Shown here piece by piece: positions 17,171 through 25,861 of a stretch of DNA of 64,000 bases. A program made the translations under genes and the position numbers. Within the stretch, counting starts at the first letter, position 1. Each line of letters begins with the position of its first letter. The notes under the pieces are model-generated. The model was not told where the DNA came from. It saw only the letters and a program-made list of their open reading frames with translations, and ran no database searches. Source of the DNA: Gammaproteobacteria bacterium (lineage in GTDB: Bacteria > Pseudomonadota > Gammaproteobacteria > Pseudomonadales > Azotimanducaceae); contig DUBB01000031.1 in the NCBI GenBank assembly GCA_012960535.1, forward strand, positions 196,606-260,605, given 5' to 3'.

Positions 17171-18160
17171 CTAACTATTCCGTATCGCACGCATAACCAG
17201 GTTATCCAGCAGGGGAATCTTGAAATGATTATAATTCAGTGGCGTCGCGCCACGTATGGCTGACTGACCCGCAAGCGATGCGGTTTCATCATCCACAGGG
17301 CTCCCCTTAACAACACTCTCAACCACAGTGAGTCTTTTTGGCACACACTCAACACCACTACAGACAATTCGTATATCTTCGATAATATTTCCGTTCAGCT
17401 TCATCGCCGAAGCCACATTGACCAGAGGGAAATCCCAGGTTTTCCGATCTGCGACCTTCTCAAAATAGAATCTGGCGCCTGCCCAGCTATCAGGAATCTG
17501 AATGGCAGTGAGAATTTCATTGTCTTCAAGCACGGTCATGCGTTCTATGTCGATCGCAGGGCCGATGAAAAAATCCTCGGCTTTTACGCTTCGCTGCCCC
17601 TGGGGCCCAGCTATCACGCAGGTCGCATCGAGGGCGACCAGAGCCGGCGCTGTATCTGAAGGCGACACGGCAACACACCTGTCAGCGGCAAACAGGCAGT
17701 GTTCTCGATTCATACCTTCGGGTGTATCGGCATAACACTTTTGCCCACCGGCACGATAGCAATCTAATCCTGATCGATAATACCAGCAACGGGTATCCTG
17801 GCAGATATTACCGCCAATGGTACTGACATTACGGATCTGAGGACTGGCAACATGGCTGGCCGCCTCAGCCAACAGGCTATATTTCGATCTGATTAATTCA
17901 CTACCGGCAATTTCAGTTAGCGTCGTCGTTGCACCCAATTCGATACCGCCGGCTATTTCCCGTATGCCCTTGAGAGAATCAATGGCTAACAGGTCAATCA
18001 GGGCAGCCGGATTCTTGACCCGGTCTTTGAACCAGTCAAGACTGTCATTACCGCCAGCCATGAGCCAGGCATCCTGACCCAGACGATCCACCAGACTCAG
18101 TGCATTTTCCAGATTCGCTGGTTGATACAGATCAAAGCCTCGCATCATGTCTTTGGTCAT
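17171..18160 (-). CDS. Molybdenum hydroxylase FAD subunit with extra Fe-S cluster motif
   Basis: A 329-residue subunit of the xanthine dehydrogenase family (CoxM/HcrB-like). The FAD-binding stretches are AGGNDSL (35-41) and IGGNICQDTRC. The insertion after the latter has Cys120, Cys125, Cys134, Cys142 and Cys155, resembling the [4Fe-4S]-binding insert of 4-hydroxybenzoyl-CoA reductase beta and PaoB. AGGGAGA precedes the ATG. It has no signal and should be exported as a passenger with the Tat-bearing Fe-S subunit. It lies 12 bp after the molybdopterin subunit gene. Confidence 0.88.
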   Translation of the reverse strand: MTKDMMRGFDLYQPANLENALSLVDRLGQDAWLMAGGNDSLDWFKDRVKNPAALIDLLAIDSLKGIREIAGGIELGATTTLTEIAGSELIRSKYSLLAEAASHVASPQIRNVSTIGGNICQDTRCWYYRSGLDCYRAGGQKCYADTPEGMNREHCLFAADRCVAVSPSDTAPALVALDATCVIAGPQGQRSVKAEDFFIGPAIDIERMTVLEDNEILTAIQIPDSWAGARFYFEKVADRKTWDFPLVNVASAMKLNGNIIEDIRIVCSGVECVPKRLTVVESVVKGSPVDDETASLAGQSAIRGATPLNYNHFKIPLLDNLVMRAIRNS

Positions 18161-18171
18161 GGTTGTTCTCC

Positions 18172-20592
18172 CTAGAAGGTATTGACCGCCAAAGTGCCGT
18201 GGGACTGCTCTCGACCACTAGCAGCATTAACGATCATATCCGGAACAATCGGTATTCTATTGAAGTAATGCCCGTCAAGGGCATCAGAAATGGCACACAA
18301 CAGGGCTGCCGCGGCACACCCCATAACAGGCTCACCAATGCCCCTGGACCCTACCGGGTTCATTGGGTCGGCCTTATCAACAGCGGTTGTGCGCATCTCC
18401 AGAGGCAGATCCAGGTAAGTTGTGATTTTCGAATCGTGTATGCCCACGGCGGCCGGCAAACCATTCTGCGGGTCATAAACGTGGCGCTCCTTGGTCGCCA
18501 TGCCAAAGCCCATCACCGCCCCGCCTTTGATTTGCTGATCCAAGCCCATAGGATGCAGTACCGTACCGCAGTCGACCGCACCCACATAATCTAGGATTTC
18601 ATAACCACCGGTCTCGAGATCAAGCTCAATATGCACAAAGCCGGCAGCAAACGCCGGAGGCGTGCCCTCAGAGGCGAGGTTGTCCTTGGCCACGCCGATG
18701 AGGCCGGTCCCAGCCAGACCAGCGACTGATGCCCTGGTCATGGCATTCAAGTCATCCGGTGCTTCCTGACCACTGTACTTACCGCCAATGTCGATAGCAC
18801 GCTGGGCAGCGTCTGCATAACTCAGACTTCTGGATGGCTCGGCTATGGCAAATACCTTCTCATCGCCAATGTCATAATCATCCGCCGTACCGCCCAGATC
18901 CAGGGCAGCGATTTCCTTTAATTTATTGACAGCATCCATGGCAGCCACATAATTAGTTCGCGTCATGGTATATGAGGTATTGCTGCCGAATTGAGCGAGG
19001 TTCCAGGGCAGATGCTTGCGACTATCCCCCCTGACGACAACGCAGGACTGCCAGTCACACTTAAGCACCTCAGCAGCCACTCGGGAGGTTGCAGTATGAG
19101 AATAAGTGCCAAGATTACCAACACCAGTATGAATATGTAACTTCCCTTCCGGGGTCAGCACAACCAGGCCGTCAAAGCCGCTTGAGCCTGCACTGTGATA
19201 GGCCTGACCAACGCCAATACCCATGACCTTGGAACCGTTCCTTTGGCCACTGAGTTTTTTCTTTTCCTGCCAGCCGAATTCCATGGCGCCCTGCTCGAGT
19301 GCTTCATTCATATAGGCGCTGGTCAGACCCCGCTGTTTGGGGCCATACCGAGTGTCATTGTTAGGGGCATTAAGAGTGCGGATTTCGACCTGGTCAATAC
19401 CCAGGTGCTTGGCAGCCTTATCGAGCAAAGGCTCGATCGCGCAGGCTAACTGGTTCTGGCCAGGCCCGCGTTGCGGAACCCTTGGCGGCGTATTCGTTGA
19501 TACCGGTATGCCTTTGAAAGTCATCGCTTCCGGGGTATATACAAGTGCCAGGGCACCCGCCGCTGACATATAATCATTGAAGCCTGTGTCCGGGCCATTA
19601 TCCTGAACAATGTGAAGGTTCGCTGCCAGCAGACGGCCATTTTCCGCAAATCCCAACCGGACCCTGCCCTGAAAACCGGGCCGAGCTGCACCAACAAAAA
19701 ATTCCTCAGCGCGGCTGATTCGCATCATTACCGGGCGATTGATCTTCTTTGATAGATGGGCTGGTATGGACATCTCGGTATAGGCAAATCCCTTGGAGCC
19801 AAATCCACCACCGCAATATTCGCCGATGAATACCAGATCCTCTGGTTTAATGCCTATCATGCCGGCGAGAAATGGAACCGTGAAACTCTGACTCTGCGAA
19901 GAACCGTGCACGATGCACTTGCCATTCTGCCAGTAAGCCAACGCAGATCGCGGCTCAAGGCAGTGATGCGAAGTCCCGGCGGTCACGAAGGTCTCATCAA
20001 TGATATAACTGGCCCTGGCAAAGTTACCCTCTACATCACCATAGGTCCATTCCGCCTGGGCCTTGCCCATAGGTAGCTGGTCTTCGCCAACAGTGGCAAA
20101 ATCCCTGGCTGACCACTTGGTTTCTTCTATGACAGGCGGATTACCAAAGCCCCTGCCAAAAGCAACATTGCCATCGGTTCTTGCGTTAGCACCACCAGGA
20201 TAGAGGCTCTCCAGCGGATCAACAGTAAACGGCAGCGGCTCCCACTCTATCTTGATTTTCTCCAGTGCATCCTGGGCAAGGGTTTCACTCTCTGCAGCCA
20301 GAGCCAGAATGGGCTCCCCCACATAATGGGGTTCATTGGTCAAGGTCGGTTTCTGCGGGGACGTTACCGGCGGTAGATCATCGGCTGTCAGCATGCCAAT
20401 CACACCCGGCATTGCCAGTGCTTCACTGGCGTCCATACGCTTGATCCTGGCATGCGGCATGGGACTGGTCAGCAGGCGGGCATATACCATACCTTCTACC
20501 CTGAAATCCTCCGCATACTTTGCTTTACCCGTGACCTTTGCAACAACATCAGGCGGGGTGAAGTTCTTGCCCAGTAATTTGTAGTTATTCAT
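18172..20592 (-). CDS. Molybdenum hydroxylase molybdopterin-binding subunit
   Basis: An 806-residue large subunit of the xanthine dehydrogenase/aldehyde oxidase family. It shows the N-terminal a/b hammerhead domain (from about 15), the cofactor-binding segments CGGGFGSKG and PRVPQRGPGQNQ, and the C-terminal RGIGEP with the catalytic glutamate near residue 765. The arginine/GPG segment resembles aldehyde-oxidising members. It would hydroxylate an aldehyde or heterocycle with water at a Mo centre and pass electrons through the Fe-S subunit. No leader peptide; export would be by co-transport. Start 20592 almost touches the stop of the Fe-S gene. Confidence 0.9.
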   Translation of the reverse strand: MNNYKLLGKNFTPPDVVAKVTGKAKYAEDFRVEGMVYARLLTSPMPHARIKRMDASEALAMPGVIGMLTADDLPPVTSPQKPTLTNEPHYVGEPILALAAESETLAQDALEKIKIEWEPLPFTVDPLESLYPGGANARTDGNVAFGRGFGNPPVIEETKWSARDFATVGEDQLPMGKAQAEWTYGDVEGNFARASYIIDETFVTAGTSHHCLEPRSALAYWQNGKCIVHGSSQSQSFTVPFLAGMIGIKPEDLVFIGEYCGGGFGSKGFAYTEMSIPAHLSKKINRPVMMRISRAEEFFVGAARPGFQGRVRLGFAENGRLLAANLHIVQDNGPDTGFNDYMSAAGALALVYTPEAMTFKGIPVSTNTPPRVPQRGPGQNQLACAIEPLLDKAAKHLGIDQVEIRTLNAPNNDTRYGPKQRGLTSAYMNEALEQGAMEFGWQEKKKLSGQRNGSKVMGIGVGQAYHSAGSSGFDGLVVLTPEGKLHIHTGVGNLGTYSHTATSRVAAEVLKCDWQSCVVVRGDSRKHLPWNLAQFGSNTSYTMTRTNYVAAMDAVNKLKEIAALDLGGTADDYDIGDEKVFAIAEPSRSLSYADAAQRAIDIGGKYSGQEAPDDLNAMTRASVAGLAGTGLIGVAKDNLASEGTPPAFAAGFVHIELDLETGGYEILDYVGAVDCGTVLHPMGLDQQIKGGAVMGFGMATKERHVYDPQNGLPAAVGIHDSKITTYLDLPLEMRTTAVDKADPMNPVGSRGIGEPVMGCAAAALLCAISDALDGHYFNRIPIVPDMIVNAASGREQSHGTLAVNTF

Positions 20593-20593
20593 A

Positions 20594-21250
20594 TCAGCTC
20601 ATCCTCGCGGCGCGCATCACGGAATTCAAATAATTGTCATAGGCACCGCAGCGACACAGATTACCTGACATTGCCCGACGGGCTTCTTCCCGGGTCGGAC
20701 TGGGATTAGCTTTTAGCAGCCCCACTGCCGACATAACCTGCCCGGGCGTGCAATAACCACACTGTGGACCCAACTCAGCCACAAAAGCCTGCTGCACCGG
20801 GTGAAGATCGCCATTGGCGGTCTGCAGACCTTCTATCGTCGTCACCTGCCGACCTCTGACTCCATGACTCAGTGTTGAACAGGCGTAGGTCGGTATATCA
20901 TCAATGAGAATTGTGCAGGCACCACACTCTCCCCGGTCACAACCCAGTTTGGTTCCAGTCAGTCCGAGTTTGTAGCGCAGCGTCATGGCAAGCGTTTCCT
21001 GGGGAAGCACATCGACGCGCCGGGCTTTACCATTGACATTCAGCGTAATCAACCTCTCAACGGTGCCGGCAATACCTGCCGTGGAGGCGGTCTCACCGGA
21101 GCAGCCAGTTAACGTGCCCAGCATAGAGCCGGAAGCAACCGTGGCGCCAGTGGCAATGATGCCCTTAATAAAGTTTCGTCGGGATACTCTGGCTGATACA
21201 GACATCGCTGGACCACCAGAGCCCAGGGGCGTAAAAACTTCAGGTTTCAT
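20594..21250 (-). CDS. Molybdenum hydroxylase [2Fe-2S] subunit, Tat-exported, possible lipoprotein
   Basis: A 218-residue small subunit. The N-terminus carries SRRNFIKG (Arg24-Arg25), a twin-arginine motif, then a hydrophobic stretch ending LGTLTGC, which reads as a lipobox with Cys50. The plant-type [2Fe-2S] cluster uses Cys104, Cys109, Cys112 and Cys124 (CDRGECGAC...C); the second cluster uses Cys164, Cys167, Cys199 and Cys201 (CGYC...CRC). AGGA stands 8 bp before the ATG at 21250. First gene of the operon. PaoABC-type periplasmic aldehyde oxidases have a Tat signal on this same subunit; lipidation would be an unusual addition and tie the complex to the membrane next to its cytochrome b. 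Confidence 0.9.
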   Translation of the reverse strand: MKPEVFTPLGSGGPAMSVSARVSRRNFIKGIIATGATVASGSMLGTLTGCSGETASTAGIAGTVERLITLNVNGKARRVDVLPQETLAMTLRYKLGLTGTKLGCDRGECGACTILIDDIPTYACSTLSHGVRGRQVTTIEGLQTANGDLHPVQQAFVAELGPQCGYCTPGQVMSAVGLLKANPSPTREEARRAMSGNLCRCGAYDNYLNSVMRAARMS

Positions 21251-21428
21251 AAATGATTTCCTGTGACTGTACTGATAATTACTAACACTCTATCCAGATA
21301 AAAGAGATTTGGTCAAGCGTTTCTCGTTAACAGCCCATAGGACGCCTTAAACAAGAACCGATTACTGCCTGTTGAGGGGCCTGCTAAGGTTGATCTGTAC
21401 AATATTAAATCCAGAACGGGCCAACAAT

Positions 21429-21442
21429 CTGATTCGAATCAG
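21429..21442. promoter_or_regulatory. Perfect 14-bp palindrome upstream of the molybdoenzyme operon
   Basis: CTGATTCGAATCAG reads the same on both strands. It lies in the 291-bp gap between hspQ and the molybdoenzyme operon, 179 bp upstream of the first ATG. It could be an operator; no regulator gene is near. The rest of 21251-21541 shows nothing recognised. Confidence 0.4.
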
Positions 21443-21541
21443 TTCAAATTGGCTACAAAACAATCCTGGTCACCAATCCGAGTGGGTACGCGATATAAAA
21501 GGCTCGAAACAACTTGATACTTCTGCCAGACATCGTCTAAT

Positions 21542-21853
21542 TCAGGTCCGGCTCCCACTTATGGCTAGATAGCGTCCGTTTTCGAAACCATCAAAGTAGC
21601 TTGCAAGCATCGGGTGATCGATCTGACCCTCTCCAGCATAAGCCACCAAGTTTCGCTGGGCGACGTAGGTAGTGTGATCCGCTTCATGAACCAGCACATG
21701 ATACCAGGGTGCATTTTTGGGTGGTTTTGAGAGCGCCATTTTCTCGTACCATTGGTTTGAACCCAGAAATACGGGATCAACACCATACACCAGTCCCCTA
21801 TAAGCAAACCGCTGATGCGTTATTTGCTGGCCTATGCTAAAGACAGCACCCAT
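21542..21853 (-). CDS. hspQ: Heat shock protein HspQ (YccV hemimethylated-DNA-binding fold)
   Basis: A 103-residue protein from the Met at 21853 (another ATG three codons earlier at 21862). FSIGQQITHQRFAYRG at the N-terminus and NAPWYHVLVH in the middle are the hallmarks of HspQ; TTYVAQRNL follows. HspQ is a small cytoplasmic specificity factor that promotes Lon degradation and affects DnaA stability in enterobacteria. Here it stands alone between two catabolic operons, on the same strand. The C-terminus is longer than in the enterobacterial protein by a few residues. Confidence 0.88.
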   Translation of the reverse strand: MGAVFSIGQQITHQRFAYRGLVYGVDPVFLGSNQWYEKMALSKPPKNAPWYHVLVHEADHTTYVAQRNLVAYAGEGQIDHPMLASYFDGFENGRYLAISGSRT

Positions 21854-21998
21854 TGTCGACATGCAAGAATCCCGGCTATTACTCTAAACAATCATAGCAG
21901 AGGCGAACTTGCCGCGGGAATAGCAGCGCCCGGGGTAAATCAGGCATAATCTTCAATGCCATTTCCCTGACAGTTCAATCCTTCGATAAAGACGCTAT

Positions 21999-22448
21999 TC
22001 AGGGGATTAACGCATCCAGCTTGTTTATGCTATCAATCAAGGCTGCCCTATAGGTGACCACATCCTGTAGCGGCTCTGCCCGCCATCTGCCCACTTCGGC
22101 TTCGTTATAAGGGACAAAATTAGCCGGTACCTGTTTAGGAGAAACGCGCCACAACATCCAATTCAACAGCTCCGCAAGCTTTTGATCTGACAAAGGGGCA
22201 TTGGCTGAACCCGGCACCTGGACCAGATATTTTCGTCCACCTGGAACCAGTAGGAACTTACCCACAAAATCCGCCATAACAGGAACTGATCCATCCGCGG
22301 TACCGGCACCCGTCGGGCCATGACATCCCTGGCAATTCAGCATGTAATTCACATTGGCTCTGTTGGGATTTTCCACACCCTCAATCTGAGCATTGAGCGT
22401 GGACATAGAAAAAGTCAGAACTGCAAAGACTAGCATCAACTTCTTCAT
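21999..22448 (-). CDS. Periplasmic monohaem c-type cytochrome
   Basis: A 149-residue exported protein. MKKLMLVFAVLTFSM... with cleavage after LNA gives a standard Sec signal; the haem motif is CQGCH (Cys39, Cys42, His43), and a Met near 58 is a possible sixth ligand. The start at 22448, five bases after the light chain stop, is chosen because the next 18 upstream codons lie inside that gene and would spoil the signal. As last gene of the amine-dehydrogenase operon it is the likely electron acceptor or carrier, taking the place of amicyanin/azurin, neither of which is present. Confidence 0.82.
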   Translation of the reverse strand: MKKLMLVFAVLTFSMSTLNAQIEGVENPNRANVNYMLNCQGCHGPTGAGTADGSVPVMADFVGKFLLVPGGRKYLVQVPGSANAPLSDQKLAELLNWMLWRVSPKQVPANFVPYNEAEVGRWRAEPLQDVVTYRAALIDSINKLDALIP

Positions 22449-22452
22449 ACTT

Positions 22453-22980
22453 TTAATCCAGCGGCATACCAACCACGATGGCGGTAGAGCAATGGTATAC
22501 ATTACTTGATGTGCCCAGGCACCAGTTTATGTCGTTGCTTCTCTGTGGAAGGTACATAGGACGATCGCCTTCATTACGATTACACATACAATTACCACAC
22601 CCTGATTTACCGCAGCAATCGTTGTAGGAAATCACGTAACGCTGCTGGTCCGAAGGGTTGGTGCAGGTACCAATCCAGGTAATCGGCGACATCTCAGTAC
22701 CAGGAGGACAGCTATTAGTACTGCCGCCGCAACAGGAACACAGGTAGCCATCAATGGCACAGTACCGCCAGTAATCACAGCTCTGCTGGTCGCCAATGTC
22801 TTCGAACGAGCCATTACTATTTGCTTTTTCATTGGCCCGGGCCACCGGCAACAAAGGTAACAGTGACGCGCCTACCATACCCGTGCCCAGCCAGCCCAGA
22901 TAGCCTCTTCGCGAGGTCTTGCGTGCCATGCCACGACTTATCTTTTCGGTTAGTTTATCTATCAACTTGTTCTCAGCCAT
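22453..22980 (-). CDS. TTQ amine dehydrogenase light chain, copy 1
   Basis: A 175-residue light (beta) chain of the methylamine/aromatic amine dehydrogenase family. A Tat-like leader SRRGYLGWLG is followed by a hydrophobic stretch. The mature part is cysteine-rich. The two tryptophans that become tryptophan tryptophylquinone are Trp102 (PITWIGTC) and Trp153 (NDINWCLG), 51 residues apart as in Paracoccus MADH (57/108); the aspartates in CDYWRYC (Asp69) and YNDCCG (Asp121) correspond to Asp32 and Asp76. All catalytic residues are kept. AGGGA precedes the ATG. It follows mauD, the canonical B-E-D-A order. Confidence 0.92.
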   Translation of the reverse strand: MAENKLIDKLTEKISRGMARKTSRRGYLGWLGTGMVGASLLPLLPVARANEKANSNGSFEDIGDQQSCDYWRYCAIDGYLCSCCGGSTNSCPPGTEMSPITWIGTCTNPSDQQRYVISYNDCCGKSGCGNCMCNRNEGDRPMYLPQRSNDINWCLGTSSNVYHCSTAIVVGMPLD

Positions 22981-22989
22981 AACTATTCC

Positions 22990-23622
22990 CTAGCTTCTCG
23001 TAGAATCGTATTGTTTTACTCCAGTAGAATCGGTGTCCACGGCCTGCTGCAAGTAGTCCTGGATAGAGGCAACATCCATTCGCTCTGCTTCAAACAGGCT
23101 TTCCAGGTGTTCTCTCGAATTCACTATACCCAGGGAACTAATCAATCCAGTGCTGCCCACTAAAACCCCATAGGGGAGTTTACTGACCCCATAGGATCGC
23201 CCGACGAACTCAGACAGTGCATAATCGAACTGCCCTAATTTCTCTGCGCTGACAAAGCGGCGATGTTCATCTTCATTATCACCATCACTCAACAAAATAA
23301 TTTCCCTTCCCCGTTCCGTTCTCTGCATCGTTTTCAGAACCGGTAATAAACTCTTACAGACCGGACAGTCCGGCGCGAGAAAGAACAATAACTGACCGCT
23401 CTCGGTGGGCTCGCCTATTTGCAGCTCGCGGCCTTCAATAGATTTCACCACCGCTCGCGGCGCGGCATCGCCCACTTTAAGTTGCTGGTTAATCATGAGC
23501 GCCCCGGCGGGCGCCACACGCTCATACAGAACACCAACCTGGCGTGCCAGCGCGAACACCATAACGACCAATATTAGCACCAGCACCCAGAGTGCACTGA
23601 CCGCAAATACCATCAAATCCAT
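22990..23622 (-). CDS. mauD: Methylamine dehydrogenase maturation thioredoxin-like protein MauD
   Basis: A 210-residue protein with an N-terminal membrane anchor (about 5-25) and a periplasmic thioredoxin-like domain whose active site is CPVC (Cys86, Cys89). MauD is needed to form or isomerise the six disulfides of the light chain. The ATG at 23622 overlaps the mauE stop as TGATG and has AGGGGA 6 bp upstream; a GTG at 23640 is less likely. One MauD apparently serves two light chains here. Confidence 0.9.
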   Translation of the reverse strand: MDLMVFAVSALWVLVLILVVMVFALARQVGVLYERVAPAGALMINQQLKVGDAAPRAVVKSIEGRELQIGEPTESGQLLFFLAPDCPVCKSLLPVLKTMQRTERGREIILLSDGDNEDEHRRFVSAEKLGQFDYALSEFVGRSYGVSKLPYGVLVGSTGLISSLGIVNSREHLESLFEAERMDVASIQDYLQQAVDTDSTGVKQYDSTRS

Positions 23623-24152
23623 CAGAGTTCCCCTAACCACAGACGACGATACTTGCCCTGGTTTACCAGCAACTGATCAAGCGTCAAATACAAGCCACCG
23701 GCAATCATAACGATCGACAAGACAACCAGGCCCGCAATCATTTCCTTGCTACCCACCCATAGACCGAGATAGAAAGTGCTGAATGCAACCACCATGAGCA
23801 ATAGATTACGACCCAGCAGAATCACTGATAACGGTGTCGGCTCATCTCCGCAACCGCAATCAATGAAGCCTCTGCCTCGGCCCATATTAATGGCTATCGC
23901 AATAAAATAAACAGTCAATAAAATTCCCGCCAGGAACAGGCCAACAGCCTGAACGAACACCAGACTCGCGACTACCACCACTTCCAAAACAATGAGCAGT
24001 CCTATAAAACCGGTAAGCAGTTGATCCGGCACAATATCATAGGCGCTGACCGAAGCCCTGAAACGATGCCACTGGCTTAGTTTGTGCTGCACAGCAAGCG
24101 CGAAAACAAAAGCGTAAAACCAACAGACCAGCTGAGTTTCAAGACCCGACAT
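23622..24152 (-). CDS. mauE: Methylamine dehydrogenase maturation membrane protein MauE
   Basis: A 176-residue integral membrane protein of the MauE/DoxX-like family with four to five hydrophobic helices. The conserved FIDCGCGDEPTPLS loop carries a cysteine pair that can relay reducing or oxidising equivalents to MauD. It begins three bases after the heavy chain 1 stop and overlaps mauD, matching the mauBEDA/aauBEDA order. MauE is required for stable light chain. Confidence 0.9.
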   Translation of the reverse strand: MSGLETQLVCWFYAFVFALAVQHKLSQWHRFRASVSAYDIVPDQLLTGFIGLLIVLEVVVVASLVFVQAVGLFLAGILLTVYFIAIAINMGRGRGFIDCGCGDEPTPLSVILLGRNLLLMVVAFSTFYLGLWVGSKEMIAGLVVLSIVMIAGGLYLTLDQLLVNQGKYRRLWLGEL

Positions 24153-24155
24153 TAC

Positions 24156-25298
24156 TCAGTGAGCACCGTGAATCGAAAATGGTGTGGCCAGGGCTACTTT
24201 CAGCGTCTGAACATATTCCCCTTCAGGAATACGGTAAACATCGACTCCCAGCTCAGCATTGGTCACAAACATGAGTTGATTATCCCCTGTGCCCGAAGTT
24301 CCCAGGGCAATGCCCCAGTTTTCCAGCACGATCCGTGATAGACGCCTGCCCGCAGCCAGATCATACAGCCAAACTTCTGAACCGCCATTTTTGTGCGTGC
24401 CCTCTGCGCCGTCAGCGTGCATCAGAAAGTAACCCAGACCTGAAGAATCAGTCATAACAGGTACCAGGCCACCCGGACGCCAGCCTGTATCTTCACTGCT
24501 GGTTAAAGACCAGGAGGCTTTAGCAGAGACCTCTTCAGCACTAATATCAATAGGCAGAACTCGACTGTTGAAGGTTGGGAAATAGGCAACGCCAGCCGAG
24601 ATAGCCGCAGCTTCAAAAATCGGGTCGGCTTCCGGATCAAACAGTATTTCGGTACGCGAACTTGCCTTGAGGTTACCCTGTTGGTCCAATTGATTGGTCA
24701 TCAGTGAACCGTTCGCACAGATGGAAGTGAAACTTGTCTTGCCGTTTGGAATTACAAAGCCACAGCCAGAAGTCGGAATCTCCGAGGCAACTTCTCTTTT
24801 CTCCAGGTCTACTATGGTCACAGACTGCCCCGGAGTGAAATTATAAATACCAAGAAACCGATCTTCACCCAGCAACCCGGTTGTAATGGGTTTCGGCATC
24901 CCGGTAATACGCTTCGCCGGAATAACAATTTCATCTGCTACCTTCAGGGTGGAGGCATTCCATATCGTCACGACATCGGTACGCGTTCCACCACGACCGC
25001 CTCTAGAAAAAAAAGTTTCCGCGACATAATGCTCGTTTCGCTTTTTACTGTGGGCATAGGAAGCAATAAAACTGGCCGTTATCATGCCTTTGAACTGTCC
25101 GCCAACGTTGTCCGCCAACGGGTCGATAATAACCACTTCGCCTTCAAACATATGATCAAAGGAAAAATCATGAATCATTACCCAATGGTCTGGATACGAC
25201 TCGGGCAGAACCTCAATCCTGCCGGTTGCTTCAGGCGAAAATTCCGCCTGCGCCATAGTCGCTAACAACACCAGCACCGCAACTCTTGTTAAAAACAC
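24156..25298 (-). CDS. TTQ amine dehydrogenase heavy chain, copy 1
   Basis: A 380-residue heavy (alpha) chain with seven-bladed propeller repeats (DVVTIW, VTIVDL, EVWLYD, VDVYRIPEG). The true start is the GTG at 25298: it overlaps the light chain 2 stop as TAGTG, has AGGGAG 6 bp upstream, and yields a clean Sec signal (FLTRVAVLVLLATMAQA). An upstream TTG at 25337 would put the start inside light chain 2 and spoil the signal. The chain shapes the substrate channel to the TTQ of the light chain. It is paired by order with mauE, mauD and light chain 1. Substrate class (methylamine or aromatic amine) is not decided. Confidence 0.9.
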   Translation of the reverse strand: MFLTRVAVLVLLATMAQAEFSPEATGRIEVLPESYPDHWVMIHDFSFDHMFEGEVVIIDPLADNVGGQFKGMITASFIASYAHSKKRNEHYVAETFFSRGGRGGTRTDVVTIWNASTLKVADEIVIPAKRITGMPKPITTGLLGEDRFLGIYNFTPGQSVTIVDLEKREVASEIPTSGCGFVIPNGKTSFTSICANGSLMTNQLDQQGNLKASSRTEILFDPEADPIFEAAAISAGVAYFPTFNSRVLPIDISAEEVSAKASWSLTSSEDTGWRPGGLVPVMTDSSGLGYFLMHADGAEGTHKNGGSEVWLYDLAAGRRLSRIVLENWGIALGTSGTGDNQLMFVTNAELGVDVYRIPEGEYVQTLKVALATPFSIHGAH

Positions 25299-25846
25299 TA
25301 CTGACTCCCTAGCCCAATAAGAACAGCTGTTGAACAATTGTAAATATTATTTGAAGTGCCAACACACCAGTTAATATCATTATTGGCGGAAGGCCTGTAA
25401 ACCGGACGATCATCATCATTTCGATTGCACAGGCAACGGCCACAACTACTCTTGCCGCAGCAGTCATTGTAAGAAATCACATAATTCAAGCCGTCGGCCG
25501 GGTTCCGGCAAGTCCCTACCCAGGTAACAGGGGACATTTCAGTGCCAGGCGGGCAGGCGTTGGCAGTACCGCCGCAACAACTACAGAGAAAACCATCTAT
25601 ACCGCAGTAACGCCAATAGTCACAGCTGGATGGATCGCCGGGATCACCCGGTATGCCAGTAGTCTGAGCAGGAACATCGCTGCCGCCACCACTGCTGCTC
25701 GCCCGGGCTACCGGTAGTAATGGCAGCATAGCACTGCCAGCCAGGGCTGTGCCCAGCATACCGATAAAGCCCCTTCTGGAACTCCGTCGTGCGATTTCTC
25801 GACTCGCACCCTCTGTGAACCTGTTCAGTTTTTCTAATAAATTCAT
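25298..25846 (-). CDS. TTQ amine dehydrogenase light chain, copy 2
   Basis: A second, clearly homologous light chain (182 residues from Met at 25846) with a Tat-like SRRGFIGMLG leader and a Ser/Gly/Pro-rich linker not present in copy 1. TTQ tryptophans are Trp109 (PVTWVGTC) and Trp160 (NDINWCVG), with Asp76 and Asp128 in the two aspartate sites; the 109/160/128 numbering coincides with that of Alcaligenes aromatic amine dehydrogenase. Near the C-terminus copy 1 has VYHC and this copy IYNC. An ATG at 25861 directly after the heavy chain 2 stop is the alternative start. All catalytic residues are kept, so both copies look functional. Confidence 0.9.
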   Translation of the reverse strand: MNLLEKLNRFTEGASREIARRSSRRGFIGMLGTALAGSAMLPLLPVARASSSGGGSDVPAQTTGIPGDPGDPSSCDYWRYCGIDGFLCSCCGGTANACPPGTEMSPVTWVGTCRNPADGLNYVISYNDCCGKSSCGRCLCNRNDDDRPVYRPSANNDINWCVGTSNNIYNCSTAVLIGLGSQ

Positions 25847-25861
25847 TGCTTGCCCCCCCAT

